DNA from: JADLCX01 sp964630785
GTDB lineage: Bacteria > Planctomycetota > Phycisphaerae > Phycisphaerales > UBA1924
DNA length: 64,000 bases
Assembly: GCA_964630785.1 (NCBI GenBank)
Contig: CAZVZG010000015.1
Location: 58,348-122,347 of the forward strand
Direction of reading: 5' to 3'
The notes beneath the pieces were generated by a model. It worked only from the letters and a program-made list of their open reading frames with translations, was not told the origin of the DNA and did no database searches. This document shows, piece after piece, positions 17,317 through 26,183 of this stretch; position 1 is the first letter of the stretch; each line of letters starts with the position of its first letter. The position numbers and the translations under genes are program-made.

Positions 17317-17844
17317 TCATAGCTTGGGCAGAATCGTCAGAAACTTCACCCACGGCCCGACCTGGTCGCGGTACTGGTACGCCATCGCCTTGGCGATCTG
17401 GTGGGTGTGCCCCAAATCGTGAACCACCCACGACGCGATGAGCTGCGAAAGCGTCACGGGCCCGAGTTCCGGGTGGAGGCCCCTGAGCTGCAACCGATCG
17501 GGGGTCAAGCCGAGCGAGCCGAGATCCGAAAGGCTACGCCCGCGGCGATCCTCGAACTCCCCGAGCAGGTCGGGCATGGTGCGGCCCTTGTTCGCCTGGA
17601 ACATCGCGTAACGATCGAACGGCGGGAACGGGCGCGAGTCCCCGTGCTCGATGATCATCCTCGCCCGCGGCACCCAGTTGTGCTTCTCCGCCTCGATGAG
17701 GTGCCCGACCACGTCGAACGGGCTGAAGGTCGCCTCGCCGTAGTTGTTCATCGCCCAGAACCCGCTCGCGGTCCCGAGCATCGCCCGGAGGACCGTGGGC
17801 GTCCGCCCGAGTGCTTCAACGGCCTGTGCGAGTTCGATGGCCAT
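17317..17844 (-). CDS. DinB-family metal-dependent protein
   Basis: A 175-residue four-helix-bundle protein of the DinB/YfiT type. Metal-ligand histidines are visible in 'FSPFDVVGHLIEAEKHNW' (about residues 40-57) and in 'WVVHDLGHTHQIAKAM' (about 140-155). Family members include thiol transferases and DNA-damage-induced proteins; most have no assigned reaction. The ATG at 17844 gives the standard length; the frame is open far upstream, but that part is antisense shadow. The start lies 97 bases from the divergent ftsW gene. Confidence 0.83.
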   Translation of the reverse strand: MAIELAQAVEALGRTPTVLRAMLGTASGFWAMNNYGEATFSPFDVVGHLIEAEKHNWVPRARMIIEHGDSRPFPPFDRYAMFQANKGRTMPDLLGEFEDRRGRSLSDLGSLGLTPDRLQLRGLHPELGPVTLSQLIASWVVHDLGHTHQIAKAMAYQYRDQVGPWVKFLTILPKL

Positions 17845-17940
17845 GCCCAGCGACGGTAGCAGCCGCCCCGACGACAGGTCGAGAAGCCCCGGCCCGCTGC
17901 TTTCTCGCCCCGGAACGCTCCGGTTGCCGATAAACCTCGG

Positions 17941-19503
17941 ATGCTGCGCCCCGGCCAAGCGATCGCGTTGTGCGTCCTCGCCCTGCTCATGATCGGTGTG
18001 GTGATGGTGAACTCCGCCGGCATGAGCGTGGAGGCCCGCAACGCGGTGACCATTGAGTCGATCCTGCTCTCGCGATCGACCATCTACATGGGGCTGGCCG
18101 TGCTGGCGATGATGGGGGTAGGGCTGCTGCCCGTGCGCGCGTTCGTCGCCCGGTTCATCGAGCGCCCGGAACCGGCAACGGAGACCGCCCTCGCCGACGC
18201 CCCGCTCCGCCTCTCCATCAAAGACCTGCTCGGCCACATGGCCGGCCTGTGGCCGATGTGGGCCGCGGTCGCCATCCTGATCGGCGCGATGGCCTCGGTC
18301 TACCTCCCGGGCATCGGCAAAGAGGTGAACAACTCGCACCGGTGGATTAACCTGCACGTCCCCGGCCTCGACTCGATCCAACCGAGCGAACTGGCCAAGT
18401 GGGGCCTGATCGCCGTCATGGCCTGGTACTGCTGCCGCAACGCCAAGAGGATGCCAAGCTTTTGGTACGGCCTGCTCCCCGGGCTTGCGGCCGCGGGCGC
18501 GGTCGCCGCGTTCATCGTGCTCGAAGACCTCGGCACCGGCGCTCTGGTGGGCATGGTCGCGTGCATCGTCCTGATCGCCGCGGGCGCGCGTCTGTGGCAA
18601 CTCGCTCTGCTCGCGCCGATCCCGCTCGCGGGCATGGCCGCGGCGATCATCACCAACCCCTACCGCATCCACCGCATCACCAGCTTCCTCGACCCCTACC
18701 AGGACGCCCAGGACAAGGGCTACCACATGATCCAGTCCATGGTCGCGGTCGCCAACGGTCAGTTCTTCGGGCGCGGGCTGGGCAACGGGTTGCAGAAGTT
18801 CGGCTACCTCCCCGAGGACACCACCGACTTCCTCTTCGCGATCATCTGCGAGGAACTGGGCGTGTTCGGCGCGGGCCTGGTCATCTTCCTGTACGGCCTG
18901 CTGCTGGCGATGATCCTCACCGTGATCCGGCGCGAGCAGTCCCGGTTTCTCAAGCTCGTCGCGCTGGGCGTGCTCTCAACGGTCGGCCTGCAGGCCCTCA
19001 TCAACCTGGCCGTGGTCACCGGCCTGGGCCCGACCAAGGGCATCGCGCTCCCGCTGCTGTCGTCCGGGGGCACTGGTTGGATCCTGACCGCGGCCTCGCT
19101 CGGACTGGTGATCGCGATGGACCGCTCACAGGGCGTGATGCAGTGGTACCGCACCGGCGGCGAGGCCGAAAGCGACGCGGCGGTCAGCGATGCAGAGCCA
19201 TCGCTCCCGCAGGTCGTGGTGGCGACACCCGCGCCCGCGCTCGCGGGCGTCGGAACGCCGATCTTCGAGACGAGCGAAGAGCGCTTCGCCCCACCCGTGG
19301 TCACACCCTCCGCCACTCCCACCCTGCCCACGCCGGACGCCTCGACCGCACCTGTCGGAGAGACGGGCATGCTCTTCGCCGACCAGCCCGGGCCGATCGC
19401 CGAAAGCCCCGCTGAACCGTCCAAGACCGAACCGCCGCCACCGATCGTCGTCGCCGAGAGCGCCCGGGACTGGCCCGACGTCACCCGCCTGCGCCCGGCC
19501 TGA
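17941..19503 (+). CDS. ftsW: FtsW/RodA/SpoVE-family peptidoglycan glycosyltransferase
   Basis: A 520-residue SEDS protein that polymerises lipid II during division or elongation. It has about ten membrane segments over residues 5-395. Family hallmarks are 'HRWINLHVPGLDSIQPSELA' near residue 137, 'LEDLGTGALVGMV' near 195, 'DPYQDAQDKGYHMIQSMVAV' near 250 and 'LPLLSSGGTGWI' near 370; the Asp in 'LEDLGTG' is in the expected functional region. Residues ~400-520 form an unusual cytoplasmic Pro/Ala/Glu-rich tail absent from the short E. coli protein. murG follows after 45 bases, as in dcw clusters, so FtsW is preferred over RodA. The lipid II flow MurG-to-FtsW makes the pairing sensible. Confidence 0.9.
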   Translation: MLRPGQAIALCVLALLMIGVVMVNSAGMSVEARNAVTIESILLSRSTIYMGLAVLAMMGVGLLPVRAFVARFIERPEPATETALADAPLRLSIKDLLGHMAGLWPMWAAVAILIGAMASVYLPGIGKEVNNSHRWINLHVPGLDSIQPSELAKWGLIAVMAWYCCRNAKRMPSFWYGLLPGLAAAGAVAAFIVLEDLGTGALVGMVACIVLIAAGARLWQLALLAPIPLAGMAAAIITNPYRIHRITSFLDPYQDAQDKGYHMIQSMVAVANGQFFGRGLGNGLQKFGYLPEDTTDFLFAIICEELGVFGAGLVIFLYGLLLAMILTVIRREQSRFLKLVALGVLSTVGLQALINLAVVTGLGPTKGIALPLLSSGGTGWILTAASLGLVIAMDRSQGVMQWYRTGGEAESDAAVSDAEPSLPQVVVATPAPALAGVGTPIFETSEERFAPPVVTPSATPTLPTPDASTAPVGETGMLFADQPGPIAESPAEPSKTEPPPPIVVAESARDWPDVTRLRPA

Positions 19504-19548
19504 GCCGCCCAGTTCACGACCCGCCCGCTCCGAAACTCCCTGGCGAGA

Positions 19549-20787
19549 GTGCCGTCTCTGACACCCAGCCTTGCCTTCATCTTCGCCGGCGGGGGGACGG
19601 GCGGGCACCTCTACCCCGGCCTGGCCATCGCCGCGGAACTGGAACGTTCCGCGCCGCCAGATCACCGCCCGGTGCGCAGCGTGTTCGTCTGCTCCGACCG
19701 CCCGCTCGACGCCGAGATCCTGAGCGCGGCCGGCGCGAACTTCCGCGCGATCCACGCGCGCCCGCCGGCCGGCGGTGTACTCGGCTTGGCACGGTTCGCG
19801 GTGCACTGGGGTGGCAGCGTTCGCGCCGGGCGGTGGCTCATCCACGAACTCCGCAAGCCTGACGCCCAGGGCCGCCCGTCGCGCGTGTGTGTCGTGGCGA
19901 TGGGTGGCTTCGTCGCCGCGCCGATCGCTCAGGCCGCCCGTGTGGAGCGCACACCGCTGGTGCTGGTGAATCTCGACGCCGTGCCCGGCAAGGCCAACCG
20001 GCGCATCGCCAACCATGCGCAACGCAACTTCACCGCGACGCGCGTGCACGAAGGCGAGTACGCATCCTCGTGGACGCCGGTGCCCCCGATCGTGCGGATC
20101 GAGGCCGACGCGGGCACGCTCGGCGGGCCCGCGGGCGGCGCCCGCGCGGCCGAATGCCGACGCCGGCTCGGGCTCGACCCGCAGTCGCCCACGCTCATGG
20201 TCACCGGCGGCAGCCAGGGCGCCCGCTCGCTCAACGAGTTTCTCGCCGCCCTGACGCTCTCCGACGCCGGACGACACGCCCTGAAGATCGACCCCGATTC
20301 CCGCGGGCAGAAGCCCTGGCAGGTCCTCCATCAGACCGGCAAAGACGCCGACGCCACCGTCGCCGACGCCTACGAGCGCGCCGGCATCCGCGCCGTAGTC
20401 CGCCCGTTCACGGATCGGATGGCCGATTGGTGGGGCGCGGCCGACCTCGCCGTCGCCCGCTCCGGCGCGGGGAACGTCGCCGAGGTCTGGGCCAACAAAA
20501 CACCCACCCTCTTTCTCCCCTATCCGCACCACAAGGACGAGCATCAGCGGTTCAACGCCATGCCGCTCGAAGAGTGCGGCGGCGCCCGCATCGCCCGCGA
20601 TCTGATCGACCCGGCCCGCAATCTCGACAGCGTCGGGCCCGTGCTCATCTCGCTCATCGAGAACACCGAACAGCGTCGCCGGATGCGAACGGCGCTCGAG
20701 CAACTCGGGCCCGCCAACGGCGCGTCGAGGATCGCCGCAGACTTGCTCGGGATGATGACTCCCGCCGCAGGGATCGCGCCCGGCTGA
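19549..20787 (+). CDS. murG: UDP-GlcNAc--lipid I N-acetylglucosaminyltransferase
   Basis: A 412-residue GT28 enzyme that adds GlcNAc to lipid I to make lipid II on the cytoplasmic face of the membrane. 'FAGGGTGGHLYPGLAIAAEL' near residues 12-31 is the classic MurG N-terminal glycine-rich motif. 'VTGGSQGARSLNEFLAAL' near 222 opens the C-terminal nucleotide-sugar domain, and 'ADLAVARSGAGNVAEVWANK' with 'PTLFLPYPHHKDEHQRFNA' forms the UDP-GlcNAc site. It is longer than typical MurG (about 355) because of insertions. The start is a GTG at 19549. It is 45 bases from ftsW and likely in its operon. Confidence 0.93.
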   Translation: MPSLTPSLAFIFAGGGTGGHLYPGLAIAAELERSAPPDHRPVRSVFVCSDRPLDAEILSAAGANFRAIHARPPAGGVLGLARFAVHWGGSVRAGRWLIHELRKPDAQGRPSRVCVVAMGGFVAAPIAQAARVERTPLVLVNLDAVPGKANRRIANHAQRNFTATRVHEGEYASSWTPVPPIVRIEADAGTLGGPAGGARAAECRRRLGLDPQSPTLMVTGGSQGARSLNEFLAALTLSDAGRHALKIDPDSRGQKPWQVLHQTGKDADATVADAYERAGIRAVVRPFTDRMADWWGAADLAVARSGAGNVAEVWANKTPTLFLPYPHHKDEHQRFNAMPLEECGGARIARDLIDPARNLDSVGPVLISLIENTEQRRRMRTALEQLGPANGASRIAADLLGMMTPAAGIAPG

Positions 20788-20835
20788 CCCCGCCCCTTCC
20801 CCCCCCGCACCCTCCTCACTGCGGACCCGCCAAGA

Positions 20836-20896
20836 GCGATAACCCCGCGCCATCGGTCGCGAACCCCGCGAACACCGGCCTTTGCGGGGTTATCGC
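20836..20896 (+). terminator. Long 13-bp hairpin after murG
   Basis: A perfect 13-bp inverted repeat, GCGATAACCCCGC at 20836-20848 and its complement at 20884-20896, with a 35-base loop. It begins 48 bases after the murG stop and ends 36 bases before the next gene. No T-run follows, so it may be a factor-dependent terminator, a processing signal or a protein site rather than a simple intrinsic terminator. Confidence 0.5.
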
Positions 20897-20932
20897 CTGT
20901 TGACCCGCCGTCGCGCGATTACACTTGTCGCG

Positions 20933-21835
20933 ATGCCCGCGCCCGCGGACAACCCCTCGCTCCGCTGCGTCATCTGGCACCCGCCCGGCGTGCCCCTGCC
21001 CGCCGACCTGCTCAACAGCCTGTCGCGGCGAGTTCGCCGCATGGCGGTCTGCGCCGACCCGTACTCCGCCATGGCGGAGGTCTGCGCCGGCGAACGGAAC
21101 AGCGAAACCGCCCGTCCGAACCCGGGTGCCGCACCCGGCGATGTGCTCCTGTTGGTCGAACCCGAACTGCTCCCCGACCTGCCCGAACTGCTCGTGGAAA
21201 TCCGGACCTTCGCCCCGTCGGTCGCGTGCTGGAAATTCCAGCAACGCGCGAACCCCAGGCTCTCGGCCGTCGTTGAGAGCGACGTGACAACTTGGATGGC
21301 CCGGGGCGCGGCCGCGGACGCGGGGGTTGACCGTTCGCTGAACGCGAGTAGAACAACGAGCAATCAGCAGCGAGACCTCTCCTCCACCTCCTCTCCCTTG
21401 ACCCCCGCGCGTACGAACACGCCGCGGCGCGCCCCGGCCGCCAACCCCGCTGCCTTGAACAAGCCGGGAGTACCCCAGCGGCCCCCGGCGCTCCGGCTCA
21501 CCTCACAGACCGATTCGTCGGCGGCCCCCATGCACGAGACCGCGCGCCCGCGAACCCCGGAAGTCGTGGTCCGTCCGCCGCCGCCGATCCGCGCCAAACC
21601 ATCGCTCATCCTGAGAGGCGAACCATTGCCCGAGCGCCCGCCGGCGACGCAGCAACCCGCTTCCCTCGAAGGTACACCGCCGAAGTCGAGCACCACGCCC
21701 CGGCCGATGCTCACCGCCGAGGAACTCCGCATGTTGCTCGGCGAAGACCCGATCGATGGCGCGGGTCCGAAGGCCGCCAACGGCCGTCACCCCCCGAGCG
21801 GCAAGCCCGGTGACGGCAAGGGAGGCGGGCCGTGA
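20933..21835 (+). CDS. Receiver-like domain plus Pro-rich tail, unknown function
   Basis: A 300-residue protein. The first ~125 residues alternate hydrophobic strands and helices ('LRCVIWHPPGVPLPADLLNS', 'GDVLLLVEPELLPDLPELLV'), giving the impression of a degenerate response-regulator receiver, though no phospho-acceptor pattern is clear. The remainder is Pro/Thr/Ser/Arg-rich and probably disordered, with a short helical motif 'MLTAEELRMLLGEDPIDG' near residue 262. Its TGA overlaps the ATG of the GGDEF gene (TGATG at 21833-21837), so the two are translationally coupled and probably act together. No family is recognised, and the fold assignment is tentative. Confidence 0.6.
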   Translation: MPAPADNPSLRCVIWHPPGVPLPADLLNSLSRRVRRMAVCADPYSAMAEVCAGERNSETARPNPGAAPGDVLLLVEPELLPDLPELLVEIRTFAPSVACWKFQQRANPRLSAVVESDVTTWMARGAAADAGVDRSLNASRTTSNQQRDLSSTSSPLTPARTNTPRRAPAANPAALNKPGVPQRPPALRLTSQTDSSAAPMHETARPRTPEVVVRPPPPIRAKPSLILRGEPLPERPPATQQPASLEGTPPKSSTTPRPMLTAEELRMLLGEDPIDGAGPKAANGRHPPSGKPGDGKGGGP

Positions 21836-23151
21836 TGGCGTCCGACGCCGAAATCCCGCCGCGTTCCGTCCGCGTGATCGTGGTGGGCCGCACCGCGCTT
21901 GCGGGCGTGGATGCCGCGCTCCGCACCGACCGCGACGTGGAGTTGATCCGAGCCCGCTCGGCGTTGGCCGCGCTGGGAGAGGCGGCCACGCCGATCGACG
22001 GCGAATCGCCCGAAGACCTGACCGTGGTGGTTTCGCCCGAGGCGCTCGACGCCGGGCGAGCGGGCACGTTCGCCCGCGCCGTCCGGCGCATCGATGATTC
22101 CGCCCGGTTGCTGTGCCTGGGCGACAACCTGCTGGACGGCTTCGACGCGAGACTGGCCGCCGACAGCGCCGAATCGGTGCGCCGACAGGTGCGCCACTTT
22201 CAGCCCGAACCCGCACCGCCCGAGCCCGCCCCCGCGTCCCAGCCCGCGGCCGCCGAAGCCGACGACGAGCCGGCGACTTCCGATGCGAGCGAATCGACCT
22301 CGCACGCGAGCACTCCGGCCGTGGCCCTCGCGACCGGGCACGACCCCGTCGCCGCCGCGCTCGAATCGCTCAAATCCCGCCACCGCCTGCAATCGGCGAG
22401 CGTGACGAAAGGCGCATCGGCCCACGAAGGGGTGGTCGGCGGCGAGCCCGTCACGTTCGGAGGGCGTGTGCTCGGACATCTGGTCACACAACCGCCGCTC
22501 GACGCGCACGCCGCGCCGCTCGAAGCGGCCGCGCTCGCCCCTTGGCTCGTGCTGGCCAGGCAACAGGAAGAGCTCCGTCGGGCCGCGTTCACGGACGAAC
22601 TCACCGGCGCGTGGAACCGCCGGTACTTCAACCGATTCCTCGGCGCGGCGATAGCCGCCGCCGCGGCCAAACGGCACACCGTCACGCTGCTGGCCTTCGA
22701 CATCGACAACTTCAAAACCTACAACGACCGCTTCGGCCACGCCGCGGGCGACGAGGTGCTGATCGAGACCGTGCGTCTGCTCAACACGTCGATCCGCGCG
22801 ACCGATCGCGTCTGCCGCATCGGCGGCGACGAGTTCGCCGTGATTTTCCACGATCCCGCCGGCCCGCGCGGGCCGTTGGGCGGGCCCACCAGCCCGCAGT
22901 CGATCGGCGAGATCGTTCGCCGTTTTCAGCAGGCCATCTGCCAGCATCGCTTCCCCCGCCTGCTCGAACTCGCCGCCGGATCGCTCACGATCTCCGGCGG
23001 CATGGCCACTTTTCCCTGGGACGGACGCACCGTGCAGCAGTTGCTCGACCGCGCCGACGAACTGGCCCTCCAGAGCAAGGGCAACGGGAAGAACAAGATC
23101 ACGTTCGGCCCGGGCGCGGCCCAGGTGTGCGGGATGGACCAAACGGAATAG
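21835..23151 (+). CDS. Diguanylate cyclase (GGDEF) with degenerate receiver-like N terminus
   Basis: A 438-residue protein. Residues ~255-425 form a GGDEF domain that makes cyclic di-GMP from two GTP: 'FTDELTGAWNRRYFNRFL', 'LLAFDIDNFKTYNDRFGHAA' and the signature 'RIGGDEFAVIF'. The residues before the signature read 'RATDRVCRIGGDEF', which is an intact RxxD inhibitory I-site exactly five residues ahead of GGDEF, so product feedback is likely. Residues ~8-105 look like a divergent receiver ('RVIVVGRTALAGVDAALR'), then a Pro/Ala linker. No membrane segment is seen. Start at ATG 21835, coupled to the previous gene. Targets of the signal are unknown. Confidence 0.88.
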   Translation: MASDAEIPPRSVRVIVVGRTALAGVDAALRTDRDVELIRARSALAALGEAATPIDGESPEDLTVVVSPEALDAGRAGTFARAVRRIDDSARLLCLGDNLLDGFDARLAADSAESVRRQVRHFQPEPAPPEPAPASQPAAAEADDEPATSDASESTSHASTPAVALATGHDPVAAALESLKSRHRLQSASVTKGASAHEGVVGGEPVTFGGRVLGHLVTQPPLDAHAAPLEAAALAPWLVLARQQEELRRAAFTDELTGAWNRRYFNRFLGAAIAAAAAKRHTVTLLAFDIDNFKTYNDRFGHAAGDEVLIETVRLLNTSIRATDRVCRIGGDEFAVIFHDPAGPRGPLGGPTSPQSIGEIVRRFQQAICQHRFPRLLELAAGSLTISGGMATFPWDGRTVQQLLDRADELALQSKGNGKNKITFGPGAAQVCGMDQTE

Positions 23152-23180
23152 CGCTCCAACACCCGCCCGCCTTCCGGCCC

Positions 23181-24089
23181 TTACCACTCTCCCGCCAACA
23201 CCCGCTCGATCGCCTTCGCCACGCCGTCCTCGTCATTGCTGAGCGTCTTTCGGCCCGCGGCCGCGAGCGCTTCGGGGATGGCGTTTGCCACCGCCACGCC
23301 CAGGCCTGCGCCTTGCAACATCGTGACGTCGTTGATGTCGTTGCCGATGGCCACGACCCGCGACTCATCGATGCCCTCCCGACTCGACAACCATTTGATC
23401 GCGGTCCACTTGCTCACGTCGCGCCCGAAGGCCTCGAAGATCACCACCTGAGCATCAGGATCGCTCCCGTCGCTGGTCGGAGCGACCGCGCCGAAGTGGT
23501 GCGTCTGCACCCGCGGTCCGAACCGCCCGAGGACCTCCTCGGCGGCTCGGCGCGTCTTCTGACGCGGGCCGCAGATACCGACCCGCACCGTGTGCTCGGG
23601 GTGCTCGTCGTGGTCCAGGTCGGGCACGATCTTGATCGACACGTTGAGCCTGTCGAACCACCATCTCGAGACGGGATCGATCGCGTGCTCACCCCGCGGC
23701 GAGACGATGACGTAGTCGTGCCCGCGCTCGCCGGCACGCGGGCCGGTCGCGTCGGGGTCCTTGAGCACCATCACCGCGTGCCCGTGTTCGAGCATGCAGG
23801 CGGCCATCTCCGAAACCAGACTCTGGTCCATCGCGAAACGGTGCAACGTGCGCTCGGTGTGGGCGCACGTCACGATCGCGCCGCCCGCCACCACCGCCGG
23901 CTCGCGCTGGCCGATCTGGCGCGCGTACTCGCGGCACTCCACCCACCCGCGCCCCGTGCACACGGTGACGATGTAGCCCGCGGCCCGCGCCCGTTCGATG
24001 GCCGCGAGATTGACGGCCGAGACCCGGTGCTGGGTGTCCAGCAGCGTTCCGTCAAGGTCGATTGCGATCAGGTCGTAGCGTCTGCTCAC
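23181..24089 (-). CDS. HAD-superfamily hydrolase, Cof type
   Basis: A 302-residue cytoplasmic phosphatase of the Cof/YidA subfamily. HAD motif I is 'IAIDLDGTLLDTQHRVSA' (about residues 7-24; the first Asp is the nucleophile), motif II falls at 'VTVCTGRGW', and motif IV is 'VVAIGNDINDVTMLQGAG' (about 245-262). The central ~150 residues form the C2 cap domain. Members remove phosphate from sugar phosphates, FMN or similar metabolites; the substrate is not fixed by sequence. I chose GTG 24089 because it lies just before motif I; an in-frame start at 24116 would add nine residues. The stop is 30 bases from the convergent GGDEF gene. Confidence 0.87.
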   Translation of the reverse strand: MSRRYDLIAIDLDGTLLDTQHRVSAVNLAAIERARAAGYIVTVCTGRGWVECREYARQIGQREPAVVAGGAIVTCAHTERTLHRFAMDQSLVSEMAACMLEHGHAVMVLKDPDATGPRAGERGHDYVIVSPRGEHAIDPVSRWWFDRLNVSIKIVPDLDHDEHPEHTVRVGICGPRQKTRRAAEEVLGRFGPRVQTHHFGAVAPTSDGSDPDAQVVIFEAFGRDVSKWTAIKWLSSREGIDESRVVAIGNDINDVTMLQGAGLGVAVANAIPEALAAAGRKTLSNDEDGVAKAIERVLAGEW

Positions 24090-24126
24090 GCGCAGAGCGT
24101 AGCCGACTCTCCCCACTTCCTCCGGC

Positions 24127-25185
24127 TCAAACGTCCATCACCACCGCCAGCTGATCGTCGCCGGACGCCGCCGCGAGCGCCGCGGGCGCGTCGTCCATTC
24201 TAAACCGGCGCGTGATGAGCCCCGTGGTGTCGATCAGCCCGTCCGCGATCGCGCCCAACCCGTCGGCGATCGACGCGTCGCGGCAGCCGAGGACCTGCAC
24301 CTCGTTCACGACCGCGGGGGTCAGATCGACCCCGCGGTCCCTCCAGGCCGAACTCTCCGTGAACGGCTGTCCGGACGGGCACGGCGTCAGCACGCCCGAG
24401 GATTTGAGCAGGATCACACCGCGTGGGCGGACGAGCTGCATCGCCAGGCGAAGGCCGCCGGGCGTGCCCGTGCACTCGACCACGACGTCCTGATCCTGCC
24501 GGCGTCCGGGTTCCTCCACCGCACGGTGCTTGATCCCCCACCGCTCGCACAGGCGCGCCCGCTCGGGGCGCGTGTACAGCAGCCGTGCGCTCTTGTTCAG
24601 GCGGGCCAGCAGTTGCGCCGTCATGAGCGCGGCCGCATTGTCGCCGATGATCGTGATGTAATGCTTGCCCGCGGCACGCAGCATCTGCCCAGCCTGCGAC
24701 GCCGACGCGGCCATCACGGCGAACACCGCCCGGTCGTCGTCCACCGCGTCGGGAACCGCGAGCAGGTTGCCCAGCGGGATGGCGAACAGGTCCGCGAAGC
24801 ACCCCTCGCGCGCGTGCAGTCCCATCACGCGCCTCGCCCGGCAGTGCGACGGCAGGCCCGCGCGGCACATGTCGCAGTTGGTGCACACGACCGTGGGCGA
24901 GCCCACCACCCGCTTGCCCAGCAGGATCTGCCGCGCCGCCGACATCGCCCGGAGGCCCGCCCCTTCCTCGGCCGGGCGCACCTGCTTGACGACGCCGACA
25001 AACTGGTGCCCCATCACGCCGATGAGCCGCGAACCGGCGCGATCGCCGGCGGCGGCCGCGGCCGCGTCGGTCGGCCCGACCAGCAGGCGCGTCGGATGCA
25101 CCAGCGCCTCCCCCGGCTGGAGGGCCGGGTCGGCCGCGTTGGCGACGACACGAACAGACTCACCGTCGAATCGGATGGCGCGCAC
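24127..25185 (-). CDS. Zinc-containing medium-chain alcohol dehydrogenase
   Basis: A 352-residue MDR-family oxidoreductase. The N-terminal GroES-like domain has 'VMGHQFVGVVKQVRP' near residue 57, where the His would bind the catalytic zinc. The structural-zinc lobe 'CTNCDMCRAGLPSHCRARR' near 100 has the four-Cys pattern. The Rossmann domain has 'YITIIGDNAAALMTAQLLA' near 175, so NAD(P) binding is likely, though the Gly motif is altered (GDNAAA). 'FRMDDAPAALAAA' near the end is usual. Substrate unknown. The GTG at 25185 is the only suitable start. It follows the HAD gene's strand with a 37-base gap and could share its transcript. Confidence 0.85.
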   Translation of the reverse strand: MRAIRFDGESVRVVANAADPALQPGEALVHPTRLLVGPTDAAAAAAGDRAGSRLIGVMGHQFVGVVKQVRPAEEGAGLRAMSAARQILLGKRVVGSPTVVCTNCDMCRAGLPSHCRARRVMGLHAREGCFADLFAIPLGNLLAVPDAVDDDRAVFAVMAASASQAGQMLRAAGKHYITIIGDNAAALMTAQLLARLNKSARLLYTRPERARLCERWGIKHRAVEEPGRRQDQDVVVECTGTPGGLRLAMQLVRPRGVILLKSSGVLTPCPSGQPFTESSAWRDRGVDLTPAVVNEVQVLGCRDASIADGLGAIADGLIDTTGLITRRFRMDDAPAALAAASGDDQLAVVMDV

Positions 25186-25243
25186 GGCCCTTCATCGGCC
25201 CGATCGGCCCGGCGGTCGCGTCGGGTCTGGGTCCGAGAAGGGG

Positions 25244-26137
25244 CTATTTGCCGGAGTCGGACGCGCCGCCGGGGGTCGATTCCGGCGTGCCCCCGGAAAC
25301 GCTCGCCACGCCCGCGGGCTGAGCCGACTCTTCGTTGGGCACCGGCCCGCCGACAATCGGCAGGTAATCGGTCCAGACCGTGTCGCGGTGGAAGACCGGG
25401 TAGTAGTACGGGCGCTGGTGCGCGAAGGGTTCCTTGTTGCTCGCCACCCACTCCACCCACGGCTTGCGTTCGTCGGGCAGTTGGTCGTTGCCCGTGAGCG
25501 TCCGCAGCGATTCGTAGGCGTTGTGCGAGACCAGGAAGTAGTCGTCGCCCAGCGCGGCGATCAGCGCGTCGAGCACCTTGCCGTCGGCGTACTGCCCGAG
25601 CGCGGACGCCGCCCCGGCCCGCACGTCCGGCTCCGTTTCCTTCATCGGGTCAAGCGCCAGGATCAGCGTCGGGACCGCCGCCGGGTTGTGCAGCCGTTGC
25701 AGGGCCTTCACGGCGTTGAGTCGGACCGTCTTCTCGGGGTCCTTCATCAGCGGCAGGATGAGCGGTACGTCGCTGGGCGATCCGTGCATGCCCAGGCCCA
25801 GCGCCGCGGCGGCCCGCACCGGGGCCGATTCGTCGGTTACATACTTGCGGTACAGGCCGAGATAGGCATCGGCGCCACCGAAGGGCGCGTTGGCCAGCTT
25901 CGTCGTGCCACGGGCCCGCTTGTCGGCGTCGTAGGGATCGGCCGCCCACTGGGCCGCTTCCCGCGGGCTCAGGTCACGCATGAACGGCGCCAGGATGCTG
26001 TTGGACTGGGCCATCTGGGCCCGCTGCTCGGGCGTGATGCCGCACCCGCCGAGCCCCGCCGACAGAAGCGTCAGCGTCGCCATTCCGAGTGTGCCCGCCC
26101 GCCACCCCGAGACCCTGATTTGCTGCCGACGCTCCAT
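25244..26137 (-). CDS. HEAT-repeat lipoprotein
   Basis: A 297-residue exported lipoprotein. The N terminus has basic residues, a hydrophobic run and a lipobox-like 'LLSAGLGGCGITPEQ' with Cys near residue 30. Residues ~75-210 hold HEAT-like helical pairs with regular spacing: 'APVRAAAALGLGMHGSPSDV', 'KTVRLNAVKALQRLHNPAAV', 'PDVRAGAASALGQYADGKVL'. Such repeats act as binding scaffolds. A Tyr/Pro-rich region and a Gly/Ser tail follow. The start at 26137 has GGAGAGGG about ten bases upstream; earlier in-frame starts would reach into the divergent gene. Partner unknown. Confidence 0.75.
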   Translation of the reverse strand: MERRQQIRVSGWRAGTLGMATLTLLSAGLGGCGITPEQRAQMAQSNSILAPFMRDLSPREAAQWAADPYDADKRARGTTKLANAPFGGADAYLGLYRKYVTDESAPVRAAAALGLGMHGSPSDVPLILPLMKDPEKTVRLNAVKALQRLHNPAAVPTLILALDPMKETEPDVRAGAASALGQYADGKVLDALIAALGDDYFLVSHNAYESLRTLTGNDQLPDERKPWVEWVASNKEPFAHQRPYYYPVFHRDTVWTDYLPIVGGPVPNEESAQPAGVASVSGGTPESTPGGASDSGK

Positions 26138-26183
26138 GCGATTCAGGCCCTCTCCAAAAAGGATGATAACGTGATCGGCATCC

